Of a stretch of DNA of 64,000 bases, positions 7,841 to 15,619 are shown piece after piece. A program made the position numbers and the translations under genes. Origin of the DNA: an uncultured Muribaculaceae bacterium (lineage in GTDB: Bacteria; Bacteroidota; Bacteroidia; Bacteroidales; Muribaculaceae); NCBI GenBank assembly GCA_910584055.1, contig CAJTZS010000004.1, positions 77,091-141,090 on the forward strand, written 5' to 3'. The first letter of the stretch is position 1; each line of letters opens with the position of its first letter. The notes below the pieces were generated by a model. The model saw only the letters and a list, made by a program, of their open reading frames with translations, was not told where the DNA came from and made no database searches.

Positions 7841-8101
7841 ATGAACCAGTTTGAAATGCCTTATCTGTTCATCTTCTCCAACGAAGAACTTTGCCGCCTG
7901 TGGAGCGCCTACCGCCAAATCGCTCGCGTAATCCGCGAGAATCAGGAACGCACCCACATCGCGATCCTCGAAGACGAGGTACGCTCCGGGGCGCACTTCC
8001 GCGCCAAGGTCATCGTCGAAGAATGCCGCTTACGCGAACAAGCCGGTCGCGGCTGCTTCGAGTTCAACGAGGACAACGATACGTTCATAATGTGGGAATA
8101 A
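7841..8101 (+). CDS. Small acidic hypothetical protein
   Basis: An 86-residue, mostly helical, charged protein (LWSAYRQIARVIRENQERTH in the first half). No recognised family. It is the last gene before a terminator and the 81-bp tandem repeat array. Accessory genes like this in phage-like elements are often early or regulatory, but nothing here decides it. Confidence 0.5.
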   Translation: MNQFEMPYLFIFSNEELCRLWSAYRQIARVIRENQERTHIAILEDEVRSGAHFRAKVIVEECRLREQAGRGCFEFNEDNDTFIMWE

Positions 8102-8121
8102 CATCCCACATTATTCGCATC

Positions 8122-8152
8122 GAGGCTGACCCTCCGGGGTCGGCCTCTCTTT
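8122..8152 (+). terminator. Probable rho-independent terminator
   Basis: An 11-bp stem (GAGGCTGACCC with GGGTCGGCCTC, one wobble) with a TCCG loop is followed by TCTTTCT. It closes the small-gene operon. Confidence 0.7.
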
Positions 8153-8170
8153 CTATGCTCGCTATCGCTT

Positions 8171-8549
8171 ATACCTCCGGTGGTGGGGCACGGTCGGCAC
8201 CGCCTCCCTTATACCTTGCAGGTGGCTGACACGTTCCGTCAAGGACTTCACTCATACCTCCGGTGGTGAGCACCGCTCCCGATAGTCGCTGATACCTTGC
8301 AGGTGGCCGACACGTTGCGCTGACCGCTTCACTCATACCTCCGGTGGTGCACCGCTCCCGATGGTCGCTATTACCTTGCAGGTGGCTGACTCGTTGCGCT
8401 GACCGCTTCACTTATACCTCCGGTGGTGAGCACCGCTCCCAATGGTCGCTGATACCTTGCAGGTGGCCGAACACGTTCCGCTGACCGCTTCACTTATACC
8501 TCCGGTGGTGCACCGCTCCCGATGGTCGCTATTACCTTGCAGGTGGCTG
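8171..8549. repeat. ~81-bp tandem repeat, five copies
   Basis: Units start with ATACCTCCGGTGG at 8171, 8254, 8335, 8414 and 8496 (steps 83, 81, 79 and 82). Each also contains ATACCTTGCAGGTGGC in its second half, with the small palindrome ACCT-TGC-AGGT. The first copy is the most diverged. The array lies between a terminator and the promoter of the first structural gene. Confidence 0.9.
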
Positions 8550-8566
8550 TCTTTTCTGCGGTCATA

Positions 8567-8586
8567 CCACAAAGGTAACTTTGTGG
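8567..8586. promoter_or_regulatory. Palindromic, possibly bidirectional promoter
   Basis: CCACAAAG-GTAA-CTTTGTGG is a perfect 8-bp inverted repeat. On the plus strand it contains TAACTTTG (8576-8583), a TAnnTTTG -7 box only four bases before the ATG of the next gene; on the minus strand it contains TACCTTTG, reading into the 81-bp repeats. The symmetry suggests a dimeric regulator site over two divergent promoters. Confidence 0.6.
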
Positions 8587-8587
8587 C

Positions 8588-9700
8588 ATGGCTCATCGAA
8601 TTATATATAAGCCTCAGGGCATTATACTTTCTTCGGCTATCGGCAATATCGGTGTCGATGTCGATGGCTCGTATGTGGACGTGACGCTGACCGCTCCCGG
8701 TGGCATCGCAGTCCTGACGGAGCGTTACTATGCTTACGCAGGGCAGGTAACGCTCTATGACCTCGCTTCTCTCATCGAGGCAGAGATGCGCACGTCGGGT
8801 TATTCAACCGCTGACTTCACGCTCTCTGTGTTCACCGATAATCCCGGTAACAAGGGCGATTCATGTGTGCTCCACGTCATGTACTGCGACCGATTTTCGG
8901 TCTGTACCGACGTGCCGAAATTCCTCAAAGAGAATTTCCTGACTACTTTCTCCATGCGCCGTGTCGCCACCGGCTCCACGGTGTCGCTTTTCTTCTACTC
9001 CGAAAAGAACGAGAGTGTCGCTTACACCATCGCCCACACGTTCCGAAAGACCGGCTCCGATGCCGTCTATCGTCATTCCTATACCGTTGACAGCGGCAAG
9101 ACTGCCGCTTCGCCAGGTGTTGTTCAGCTCAATATCTCGCTGAACTCCATCGCCGCTGACGCAGCTTCTTTCGCCACCGCAAGGCTCGGCGAAATCTCGC
9201 TGCTCTCATTCACTGTCTGTTGCGGTCAGCGGTCAATCTCAGTTTTCGTTGACCCCATTCTCAGCGACCGCAACACGTTCATGTTCCGCAACTGCTTCAA
9301 CGTGTGGGACTCGGCAACTTTGCCTGTCGTGACCAAGGCAAAGACCGATGTAGAACGCTCGACTGCCATTATAAACGGTAAGTCTCGCTTCTACAACCAG
9401 TCCACAGCCAAGACTTTCGAGGTCGAGGCCGGACCACTCACTTCTGACGAAGCGGAGTGGATCGACCAACTCTTTTCGTCATACGAGGTATTCCGAATCG
9501 AGCCTAACGAGGTCGATAGCTACGACCCTCTCATTCTTACGCCGGTTCTCATCACCGACTGCACCTGCGAGGTTCAGGACGGCGACGAGAAACTTAACAC
9601 AGTTAAGTTCACGTGGCGATACGAAGACAACCGTCCTTTGGTACGTTTGTCCGCATCGCCCGGCATATTCTCAACTCCATACAACATAGTCTATTCGTAA
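8588..9700 (+). CDS. Phage-element structural protein of unknown family
   Basis: A 370-residue, beta-rich soluble protein without signal peptide, beginning at an ATG directly behind a TAACTTTG box. It consists of Ser/Thr/Val-rich strands through most of its length. I do not recognise a Pfam-type motif. It opens the structural block, with the portal-like gene two genes downstream, so it is most likely a virion or tail component; a receptor-binding or baseplate role is possible. Confidence 0.5.
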   Translation: MAHRIIYKPQGIILSSAIGNIGVDVDGSYVDVTLTAPGGIAVLTERYYAYAGQVTLYDLASLIEAEMRTSGYSTADFTLSVFTDNPGNKGDSCVLHVMYCDRFSVCTDVPKFLKENFLTTFSMRRVATGSTVSLFFYSEKNESVAYTIAHTFRKTGSDAVYRHSYTVDSGKTAASPGVVQLNISLNSIAADAASFATARLGEISLLSFTVCCGQRSISVFVDPILSDRNTFMFRNCFNVWDSATLPVVTKAKTDVERSTAIINGKSRFYNQSTAKTFEVEAGPLTSDEAEWIDQLFSSYEVFRIEPNEVDSYDPLILTPVLITDCTCEVQDGDEKLNTVKFTWRYEDNRPLVRLSASPGIFSTPYNIVYS

Positions 9701-9703
9701 CCA

Positions 9704-9937
9704 ATGGCTCGCTCGATACACATATCCACCGCTCGCACAATGCTCAACAGCGGCGACCCTGTCGATATTTCCGTGTGGAAATCCGACGGCTCTATCCTCG
9801 AACTCCGTAACTGCATCTCTCTGCGATACAGTTTCTACGGTGGCTGGAGGAACGTAAAGATACTTTCCTCCGCCGAGTGCCGCAAAATTCGCGACTGCTG
9901 CATCTTCCGCGTAAACGACCTTGAAGTTTTCCTTTAA
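9704..9937 (+). CDS. Small hypothetical protein of the structural block
   Basis: A 77-residue protein starting three bases after the previous gene. It has a short two-domain look: HISTARTMLNSGDPVDISVWK, then a region with YGGWRNVKILS and a C-terminal FRVNDLEVFL. It is probably translated together with the 370-residue protein and may be its small partner. No family recognised. Confidence 0.5.
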   Translation: MARSIHISTARTMLNSGDPVDISVWKSDGSILELRNCISLRYSFYGGWRNVKILSSAECRKIRDCCIFRVNDLEVFL

Positions 9938-9955
9938 CGATCAATCCATTTCGCT

Positions 9956-11308
9956 ATGACTGATATAGACTTTCTCAATTTTAACTCCGTCGAGAACGTG
10001 CCCGGCTATGAAGCCCGTGCAGCGTTCACTGTCAACTCGGCCACAATTTTCCGTGAGGAAGTTGACATTGTGCCTACCATCGTTGACGAAAATCTATCTT
10101 ATATTCCCTGGGGCGGCGACAACCAAATGCCGTTCAAAATCATCGAGCACATCGAGAAGGACGAAACCCTCGCCACTTGTCAGATATTCAACGCCGAGGT
10201 CTGCTATGGCTCCGGCTTGCGGTATGATACCTGCGTCGCCTCCGCCAAGGTCAAGAATGAAGTCGAGGACTTCCTTCTCGACAACGACCTTGCGGCTTAT
10301 TTCCTCGGCGTCAGTCAGGACTTCAAGCACTTCGGCTTCGCCGTGTCTGTGCTTATCCTCAATGAAGACGGCACGAAAATCGTGCGCCTTCTGAGGAAAG
10401 AAGCCTGTTACTGCCGTTTTGCCCCGGCTGACGCAGAGGGCAAAATACCCTCGGTTCTATATGCCAACTGGCGTAAGTGCGTCTCGTCGCGGGCCGATAT
10501 TGAGGTCATTGACCTTCTCGACCCGTCCGCGCCTTGGCGAGATCTGCAAGGCAAGCTCGCCAAGTCATCGCCCTTGGGCGCTTCGTCCACGAAGAACACA
10601 CGTTGCCGAAAGTTCGCCATCGTGTCGCGCATCCCGACGGTAGACTCCACTTATTACCCCATACCTTACTACGCTGCGCTCTTTAAGGGTAAGTGGTACA
10701 ACATCAAGCAACTTATCGGAATTGCCAAAGAAGCGAAGCTCCGCAATTCCGCTCCCATCAAATACCACATCGAGGTCGGCGCGAAATATTGGGAGTCAAT
10801 ATTCCGTGCCGAGGGCATCACCGACCGCCGAAAGCAACAGGAACGCATCGTCGAGGAAAAGCAGTCTATCCTCGACTTCCTTACCGGTGCTGAGAACAGC
10901 GGCAAAGCCTGGTTCTCGACGTTCTACGTCACGCCAGACGGCAAGGAACAGCACGACGTGGTAATCCACAAGATTGACGACTCAAAGGAGGGCGGCGACT
11001 GGGAGACCGACATTCAGGAAGCAATCAACATGATATGCTTTACTATGCGAGTGCATAGTAATCTTGTCGGCTCTGTGCCGGGCAAGGCGCAGTCTAACAA
11101 CAGCGGCTCGGACAAGCGCGAGCTTTACACCATAGCCCAAGCCCTCCAAAAGCCGTATCACGACCTGCTCTTTACCGTCCACCGTATCATAATCCGGATG
11201 AACGGATGGGAGAACGTCACGGTAGACGTGCCGTTCATTCAGCTTACCACATTAGACGAACATAAAGACGCCAAACAAGTTACCGCCAATGAAACTGATA
11301 ACAACTGA
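9956..11308 (+). CDS. Probable phage portal protein
   Basis: A 450-residue protein with features of Bacteroidetes phage portal proteins: an early YIPWGGDNQMPFKII segment, followed by a long alpha/beta stretch and, near residues 355-385, FTMRVHSNLVGSVPGK and SNNSGSDKRELY, then a helical C-terminal stem-like part. Portal rings form the DNA gate of the capsid. The assignment rests on this overall pattern, without a search. Its last 20 bases overlap the next gene. The adjacent genes are not terminase or capsid, which is unusual for a portal. Confidence 0.6.
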   Translation: MTDIDFLNFNSVENVPGYEARAAFTVNSATIFREEVDIVPTIVDENLSYIPWGGDNQMPFKIIEHIEKDETLATCQIFNAEVCYGSGLRYDTCVASAKVKNEVEDFLLDNDLAAYFLGVSQDFKHFGFAVSVLILNEDGTKIVRLLRKEACYCRFAPADAEGKIPSVLYANWRKCVSSRADIEVIDLLDPSAPWRDLQGKLAKSSPLGASSTKNTRCRKFAIVSRIPTVDSTYYPIPYYAALFKGKWYNIKQLIGIAKEAKLRNSAPIKYHIEVGAKYWESIFRAEGITDRRKQQERIVEEKQSILDFLTGAENSGKAWFSTFYVTPDGKEQHDVVIHKIDDSKEGGDWETDIQEAINMICFTMRVHSNLVGSVPGKAQSNNSGSDKRELYTIAQALQKPYHDLLFTVHRIIIRMNGWENVTVDVPFIQLTTLDEHKDAKQVTANETDNN

Positions 11309-12125
11309 CGAGCAGTTGCGCTCTCATCTTCCCAACATCATCGCCTCGGTAAAGGGCGAGGTGCCCTTTATCGAAAGGCTCGCGCTCTTTCTCGACCTCG
11401 CCGAGGACTGGGTCAAAACTACTTTCACCAGTGAAAGCACGTTTAACACCATCTGCGGCTATACCGACAGCAACAATATCAAGATATTGTGCTCGCGGCT
11501 CGTTGTTGCCGACGCTCTGCGCCGTGCAATTCCATCGCTCGACATTGTGCTTACGCCCAATGGTTTCGGTGTAGTCAACACCTCAAACCTCGCTCCGGCA
11601 TCGAAGCCGCGTGTCGATAGGCTCGTCGGCTCCATGCTCGCCCATCGCGACGATTGCATCGCCGCGCTCTTGCCCGAAATTGTCGGGGCAAGCAAATGGC
11701 TCGCATCGGCACAAGCCGAGTTCTTCAGCGCAACACTTTTCCCCGACCTCGGCATCTGCGATGCTGTCGGGGGAGCCACCGGCTCCCGTTGGGAAAAGTA
11801 TCTGGAACTCCGCTCACAAGTCATAGACCTTGAAGCGTCGTTGGCCGAAGAATGGTTTTCGCCCGAATTGATGTCAGCGCTCCGCTCCGAAAATCTGCGC
11901 GGAGATCTGACCGAAAAGCGGAATGAGATTGTCAAGCAGGTAAAAGCACAGGTCGTGGGCTACCTGCGGTCGGGGTCGTTCAATTCGCGTAGGCTCGCGG
12001 ATATTGTGAATTATATCCGGCTTAACCCCGAATATTTCAGCGAATGGCATAAATCGGAAACCGCGAAGTTGTTTGCCCCGCCGGTGTTCAGGAACGAAAA
12101 GAAAGCCTCCGGCTATTTCTTTTAG
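11289..12125 (+). CDS. DUF6712-like phage protein, possible head-tail connector
   Basis: A 278-residue mostly helical protein overlapping the portal-like gene by 20 bases. The start (MKLITTDEQLRSHLPNI) matches my memory of the DUF6712 family found in Bacteroidetes phages, usually beside portal genes. The position suggests a connector or neck protein between portal and tail. Cytoplasmic, no special motif. The family name is moderately secure; the function is an inference from position. Confidence 0.5.
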   Translation: MKLITTDEQLRSHLPNIIASVKGEVPFIERLALFLDLAEDWVKTTFTSESTFNTICGYTDSNNIKILCSRLVVADALRRAIPSLDIVLTPNGFGVVNTSNLAPASKPRVDRLVGSMLAHRDDCIAALLPEIVGASKWLASAQAEFFSATLFPDLGICDAVGGATGSRWEKYLELRSQVIDLEASLAEEWFSPELMSALRSENLRGDLTEKRNEIVKQVKAQVVGYLRSGSFNSRRLADIVNYIRLNPEYFSEWHKSETAKLFAPPVFRNEKKASGYFF

Positions 12126-12218
12126 GGGTGTCGGTTCATTTCAGCAGTCGGAGAGGCGAAGCCGCATGGGGCATCTGTCGGTCATACCGAATTGGAGTTA
12201 TAGCACGAGGCACTGATT

Positions 12219-12400
12219 TTCCTTTGCAAAGTTAGGTCGCCAACTCACCGCTCACTAAATACAGGTGTGCGCTCCGCGTTTCCTCGGTTTTCGGTGCCCT
12301 GCAAACACGAGATAAATATTTGTTCGGGTTCAAACAGCTTCCCACTTGATTGCACGTAAAATCTAAAGTGCTTCGGCACATAACTCTAAATCAATTCGTT
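12219..12400 (+). promoter_or_regulatory. Conserved hairpin leader, copy L3
   Basis: It contains TTTGCAAAGTTAGG at 12223-12236 (minus-strand box TAACTTTG), a GATTGCACGTAAAATC block and a hairpin at 12368-12379 (GTGC-TTCG-GCAC, a classical cUUCGg loop) 21 bases before the ATG. It is more diverged from L1 and L2 than they are from each other. Confidence 0.6.
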
Positions 12401-12643
12401 ATGATACAACCCGACAAACGCCCCGTACAGAGCGACTTCGCAAACATCTCCGACTACTCGCAGAAATGCCCCGACGGAGCAAGAAAGTTCTTCGCTTTCG
12501 TTCACTTCACCGATGACTCGACTTGTCTCTGGTCAAACATCTTCACTCGCAATCGCTCATTCGCCACAATGCTTGTGATAGAAAAATTCGGCGACTGCCT
12601 CGAATACATCAGCAGCATCAATATCCACGAATCGGAATATTGA
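12401..12643 (+). CDS. Small hypothetical protein
   Basis: An 80-residue product; I take the ATG behind leader L3, not the upstream GTG-like frame opening that would run through the hairpin. The sequence has a C-terminal segment (FATMLVIEKFGDCLEYISSI) reminiscent of a small alpha/beta domain. Function unknown. It stands alone between the connector-like gene and a small membrane protein, so it is probably an accessory insertion. Confidence 0.5.
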   Translation: MIQPDKRPVQSDFANISDYSQKCPDGARKFFAFVHFTDDSTCLWSNIFTRNRSFATMLVIEKFGDCLEYISSINIHESEY

Positions 12644-12749
12644 ACGACCCGACCCACCTACGGCGGCTCCTTCGGGAGCTGCTTTCGCTGTGCTTTTACT
12701 TGTCAATCTCACAGATTATTACTAATTTTGCGAGCAAAATAACATAACT

Positions 12750-12965
12750 ATGTCAGCAAAAACAAAAAGAAATATCTCACTCGCGATGGTTATCCTCGGA
12801 GTGATTGCCTTGATTGGCCTTGCCATTAGTCGCGCTTTCTTCGATGCACCGCATGATACTTGGCAGTACATCGCCGCGCCTTTATGTATCTGCTTTTTCG
12901 GCATCCTATACCGAAATTACAGCCAAGCCGTCAAGGAAGAAGAGAAATACGGCCCTACGAAGTAG
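12750..12965 (+). CDS. Small membrane protein with two TM segments
   Basis: A 71-residue protein with hydrophobic segments at about residues 10-30 (LAMVILGVIALIGLAI) and 40-57 (YIAAPLCICFFGILY), a positively charged N-terminus and a charged tail. It is probably an inner-membrane protein with both ends cytoplasmic. In phage elements such genes can act in superinfection exclusion or as holin-like proteins, but a separate holin lies near 17.1 kb. Confidence 0.55.
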   Translation: MSAKTKRNISLAMVILGVIALIGLAISRAFFDAPHDTWQYIAAPLCICFFGILYRNYSQAVKEEEKYGPTK

Positions 12966-12990
12966 CCCTTTTTCTGTCTTTTCCCCATAG

Positions 12991-13035
12991 AGTGCTTGAA
13001 CGTACTTTTGCACAGTACGATCAAGCACTTTTTCT
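12991..13035 (+). promoter_or_regulatory. Long hairpin with embedded promoter box before the tail genes
   Basis: AGTGCTTGA (12991) pairs with TCAAGCACT (13021) and CGTAC (13001) with GTACG (13015), giving a 14-bp interrupted stem followed by TTTTTCT and the ATG at 13036. The left arm contains TACTTTTG (13003-13010), a TAnnTTTG box. It could be a terminator or attenuator, a promoter with an operator, or both. TTTTTCTGTCTTTTC upstream also occurs before the gene at 15620. Confidence 0.6.
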
Positions 13036-13779
13036 ATGCAGACAATCTCAATCAACTTCATCGTGCCGCAAGGCTGGCACGAGCTTTCCGATAAACAGCT
13101 CCGCTACGTTTATCAGCTTCTCGCCAACGAGTTCGCTACAGACGAGGTCAAGACCCTTTGCTTGCTCCAATGGAGCGGCACAAAGGTAATCGGTCGCCAA
13201 GACAGCGGGGCTTACCTTCTCAAAAAAGGAAAGATCCTTTTTGAGGTTACGCCCCTGACCCTCGCCGAGCTGCTGCCGCATCTCGAATGGCTCGGCTCTC
13301 TGCCGACCGTTCCGGTGCGCATCTCCAAAATCAATCGCCAACACGCTCTCCCGGCTGACTTCTCCGAAGTGCCGTTTGAGACGTTCATCATCTGCGATAA
13401 CCTCTATCAAGGTTATCTCCAGACGCAGAATGATGAACTGCTCGACCAACTCGGCGCTACGCTCTATGGCAAGTCTATGACTTTCAAGCCATACGAGCGC
13501 ATAAACATCTTCTACTGGTTCGCCGCGCTCAAAGATACCTTCTCGCGCAAATACCCGGATTTCTTTCAGCCGATAGATGCCGCCTCCGGCGGCAATCTGC
13601 TCGGCTCGTCAGCTTCATCGGTCGAGGACGCGATGAACGCCCAAATCCGTGCGCTCACCAAGGGCGATGTTACCAAGGAGGCCGAAGTTCTCGCTCTCGA
13701 TACGCACCGCGCCCTCACGGAGCTTAACGCCCAGGCTCGCGAATACAAGGAGTTGAACGCTAAAGCCGCCTCCAAATGA
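13036..13779 (+). CDS. Phage-element protein, possible tail assembly factor
   Basis: A 247-residue soluble protein. The N-terminal half starts ISINFIVPQGWHELSDKQLRYVYQLL, and the last third is an Ala/Glu-rich helix (ALDTHRALTELNAQAREYKELNAKAASK). It shares four bases with the next gene. Its place before two minor tail-type genes, upstream of the tape measure, fits a tail assembly chaperone or tail structural protein of a Bacteroidetes phage. No conserved catalytic motif. Confidence 0.45.
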   Translation: MQTISINFIVPQGWHELSDKQLRYVYQLLANEFATDEVKTLCLLQWSGTKVIGRQDSGAYLLKKGKILFEVTPLTLAELLPHLEWLGSLPTVPVRISKINRQHALPADFSEVPFETFIICDNLYQGYLQTQNDELLDQLGATLYGKSMTFKPYERINIFYWFAALKDTFSRKYPDFFQPIDAASGGNLLGSSASSVEDAMNAQIRALTKGDVTKEAEVLALDTHRALTELNAQAREYKELNAKAASK

Positions 13780-14276
13780 CAGCACAGTTGAATGGTCGTT
13801 GGGACGCATCGAAGTTCTTTGAACATCTTTGCGCCACCAACCGCCTCGCCCGGCAAGAAGGTTTTACCTTCTGCCGAGTGTCGGGGCTTGACGGCTTCGA
13901 GGAAGCGGTCAACGAGGCGCAGACCCAAACCGCCTTCGTCTGCGTCAGCGATATAGCCGACGGCTATACCGAGTTGAACAACACGCCGCGCACCCGCCGC
14001 ATCAAAACGGTGTTTTTCGCTATGCGCCACGCCGCCGAGGATATGGCGGCTCGCGCCGAGTGCATGGAAATAATGCGTGAATTGTTCCGACAATTCATGT
14101 CGCGACTTCTCCCTGAAAAGGTCAGGTTAGAGCAGAACTGTATCTACCTTGACCCACGAATATCGTTCAACGAGATTGACCGATATTTTTTCAACGGGGC
14201 CGCCGGAGCTTATTTCCAAATCGCAGTCGATGTGTTCACCGATTTAAGATACAATCCTGATGAGTGGAGCGAATGA
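13776..14276 (+). CDS. Probable minor tail or tail-terminator protein
   Basis: A 166-residue soluble protein starting inside the preceding gene's stop (ATGA overlap) and overlapping the next gene by 17 bases. It has a beta-hairpin centre (ADGYTELNNTPRTRRIKTVFFAMRH) and a C-terminal strand region (AAGAYFQIAVDVFTDLRYNPDEW), typical of small phage tail-completion proteins. The function is inferred from size and order. Confidence 0.45.
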   Translation: MTAQLNGRWDASKFFEHLCATNRLARQEGFTFCRVSGLDGFEEAVNEAQTQTAFVCVSDIADGYTELNNTPRTRRIKTVFFAMRHAAEDMAARAECMEIMRELFRQFMSRLLPEKVRLEQNCIYLDPRISFNEIDRYFFNGAAGAYFQIAVDVFTDLRYNPDEWSE

Positions 14277-14694
14277 TAAGGAGCAACTTGAAGCCCGACG
14301 TAAATACGTCCGCGCGTTCAACAGCACAATGGTAAAAATATGGCGCGAGCAGATCTCGCTCCTTGGTGTCGTTGACACAGGAGCGCTTTACCGCTCAACC
14401 GTCGGTGTGTCGCTGACTGCCGACGGCAAGTTCATCGACATAACGCTTTCGCAAGCGTTCAACACCTACGGTCTGTTCGTCGACTATGGCACAGGGCGCA
14501 ATACTCCGCGAGGCAACCCCGGCGACATTGGCAAAGCCAACGGTCGCAAGCGTAAACGCTGGTTCTCGCGCAAGTATTTCGCATCGGTAATGAACATTCA
14601 GGAGTTCTACGCAGACTCCCTCGGCCAGGAGTTCTGCCGTGCCATATCCAACGCCCTCAATCCCGACATTATGCGCCGGGCTGTAACTTTATAG
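14260..14694 (+). CDS. HK97 gp10-like head-tail connector or tail completion protein
   Basis: A 144-residue protein. DTGALYRSTVGVSLTADGKFIDITL, then GLFVDYGTGRNTPRG near residues 65-80, is the pattern of HK97-gp10-like proteins, where 'DTGaLr...veYGTgr' is typical. These form a ring joining head and tail. It ends a run of overlapping genes and is followed by a structured terminator-like region and a reverse-strand accessory gene. Confidence 0.6.
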   Translation: MSGANDKEQLEARRKYVRAFNSTMVKIWREQISLLGVVDTGALYRSTVGVSLTADGKFIDITLSQAFNTYGLFVDYGTGRNTPRGNPGDIGKANGRKRKRWFSRKYFASVMNIQEFYADSLGQEFCRAISNALNPDIMRRAVTL

Positions 14695-14757
14695 CCGTTT
14701 CGATTGTTATAAATCTACACTAACGAAGCCTCTGGACTACTCAATAGGCAGACATAC

Positions 14758-14843
14758 GAGGAAAGGCATATTTGAAGAAGGAGCCTAAAATTGCAAGATT
14801 TTAGACTTTCCCTGCGAAAATGTGGAAGCCTTTCCTCTTTTTT
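14758..14843 (+). terminator. Nested hairpin with T-run (terminator or small RNA)
   Basis: A 10-bp outer stem, GAGGAAAGGC (14758-14767) with GCCTTTCCTC (14828-14837), encloses a second hairpin (CTAAAAT...ATTTTAG) and is followed by six T residues. It would terminate the tail-gene transcript and lies convergent to the reverse-strand gene that ends at 14860. Confidence 0.65.
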
Positions 14844-14859
14844 ATGCCCTCGCTATGAG

Positions 14860-15540
14860 TCATTTCTTGATTTTAAGATAAGCATAGAGAAGCCAATCTC
14901 TGAACAAGTCGAGATTTACTTCTCCCATACAGGCCCAATGCTCGTATCGGTTTAAGAACAAACCGATAAGCGACCTTGGTACATGATATTTCTCGGCAAT
15001 ATCATCAAAATGATTGCCGACTTCATGCCGGAACATCTTTGCATTTTCATAACTCGTCGAAAGTTGTTCAACCCAACAACTTTCGTAGTACCATTTCATT
15101 TGATCTTCGGTTCCATCATAAGGATTCACTTGCTCACCCTTATAATATCGGCACATCGGAATCAATTTTTTCTTGCGTCGTTCAAATCTGCGCTGAAAAT
15201 TAGTCGGCCTCGATTCATAGGTTCTAAAGAACCATTTGACAAATTCTTCGGCCTCACTGTATGCACCGCCCCAATGCCTCCATCTGTTATACAACAGGGC
15301 AATCAGAGTCCGGGGCGTTGATGAATCAGCAAACTTTGATAAAATGCCCAATCGGGTCATTTCATCAATCTCCATATCCCAATTATCTTGATACATACGC
15401 TCAACCCAAAGTTGCTCGTAATGCCAAAACGAGGCAGGGTTTTCAACCGTAAAGGTTTCAAACTTCTTTTCGGGAAATTCCTTCTCGCCGTCATAGAACC
15501 GGCATCGAAGTATTCTGCTGTGTTCATCTTCCTGTTTCAT
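14860..15540 (-). CDS. Reverse-strand accessory protein made of two related halves
   Basis: A 226-residue soluble protein inserted against the direction of the structural genes. It consists of two similar halves of about 105 residues: CRFYDGEKEFP, FWHYEQLWVERM, LIALLYNRWRHWGG and FVKWFFRTY in the first match CRYYKGEQVNPY, MKWYYESCWVEQL, LIGLFLNRYEHWAC and FRDWLLYAY in the second. No known domain. It has its own TAATTTTG box on the minus strand at 15545-15552, four bases before the ATG. Orientation, own promoter and site between tail genes are those of a 'moron' expressed from the prophage, for example for phage exclusion or defence; that role is inferred. Confidence 0.6.
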   Translation of the reverse strand: MKQEDEHSRILRCRFYDGEKEFPEKKFETFTVENPASFWHYEQLWVERMYQDNWDMEIDEMTRLGILSKFADSSTPRTLIALLYNRWRHWGGAYSEAEEFVKWFFRTYESRPTNFQRRFERRKKKLIPMCRYYKGEQVNPYDGTEDQMKWYYESCWVEQLSTSYENAKMFRHEVGNHFDDIAEKYHVPRSLIGLFLNRYEHWACMGEVNLDLFRDWLLYAYLKIKK

Positions 15541-15544
15541 ACCA

Positions 15545-15552
15545 CAAAATTA
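15545..15552 (-). promoter_or_regulatory. -7 box of the reverse-strand accessory gene
   Basis: TAATTTTG on the minus strand, four bases upstream of the start codon, matches the Bacteroidales TAnnTTTG consensus. Confidence 0.6.
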
Positions 15553-15591
15553 CGAATTTTTTCTGTCTTTTCAGACGCTGAATCATAGCCA

Positions 15592-15599
15592 TAACTTTG
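15592..15599 (+). promoter_or_regulatory. -7 box before the tail-fibre-like gene
   Basis: TAACTTTG, 20 bases before the ATG at 15620, with TTTTTCTGTCTTTTC further upstream, the same sequence that precedes the gene at 13036. Confidence 0.6.
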
Positions 15600-15619
15600 C
15601 TGTATAAATCAGCATCGCT

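Noticed and set aside
8171..8549. CRISPR array
   Set aside because: The whole 81-bp unit is repeated without unique spacers, and no cas genes are near.
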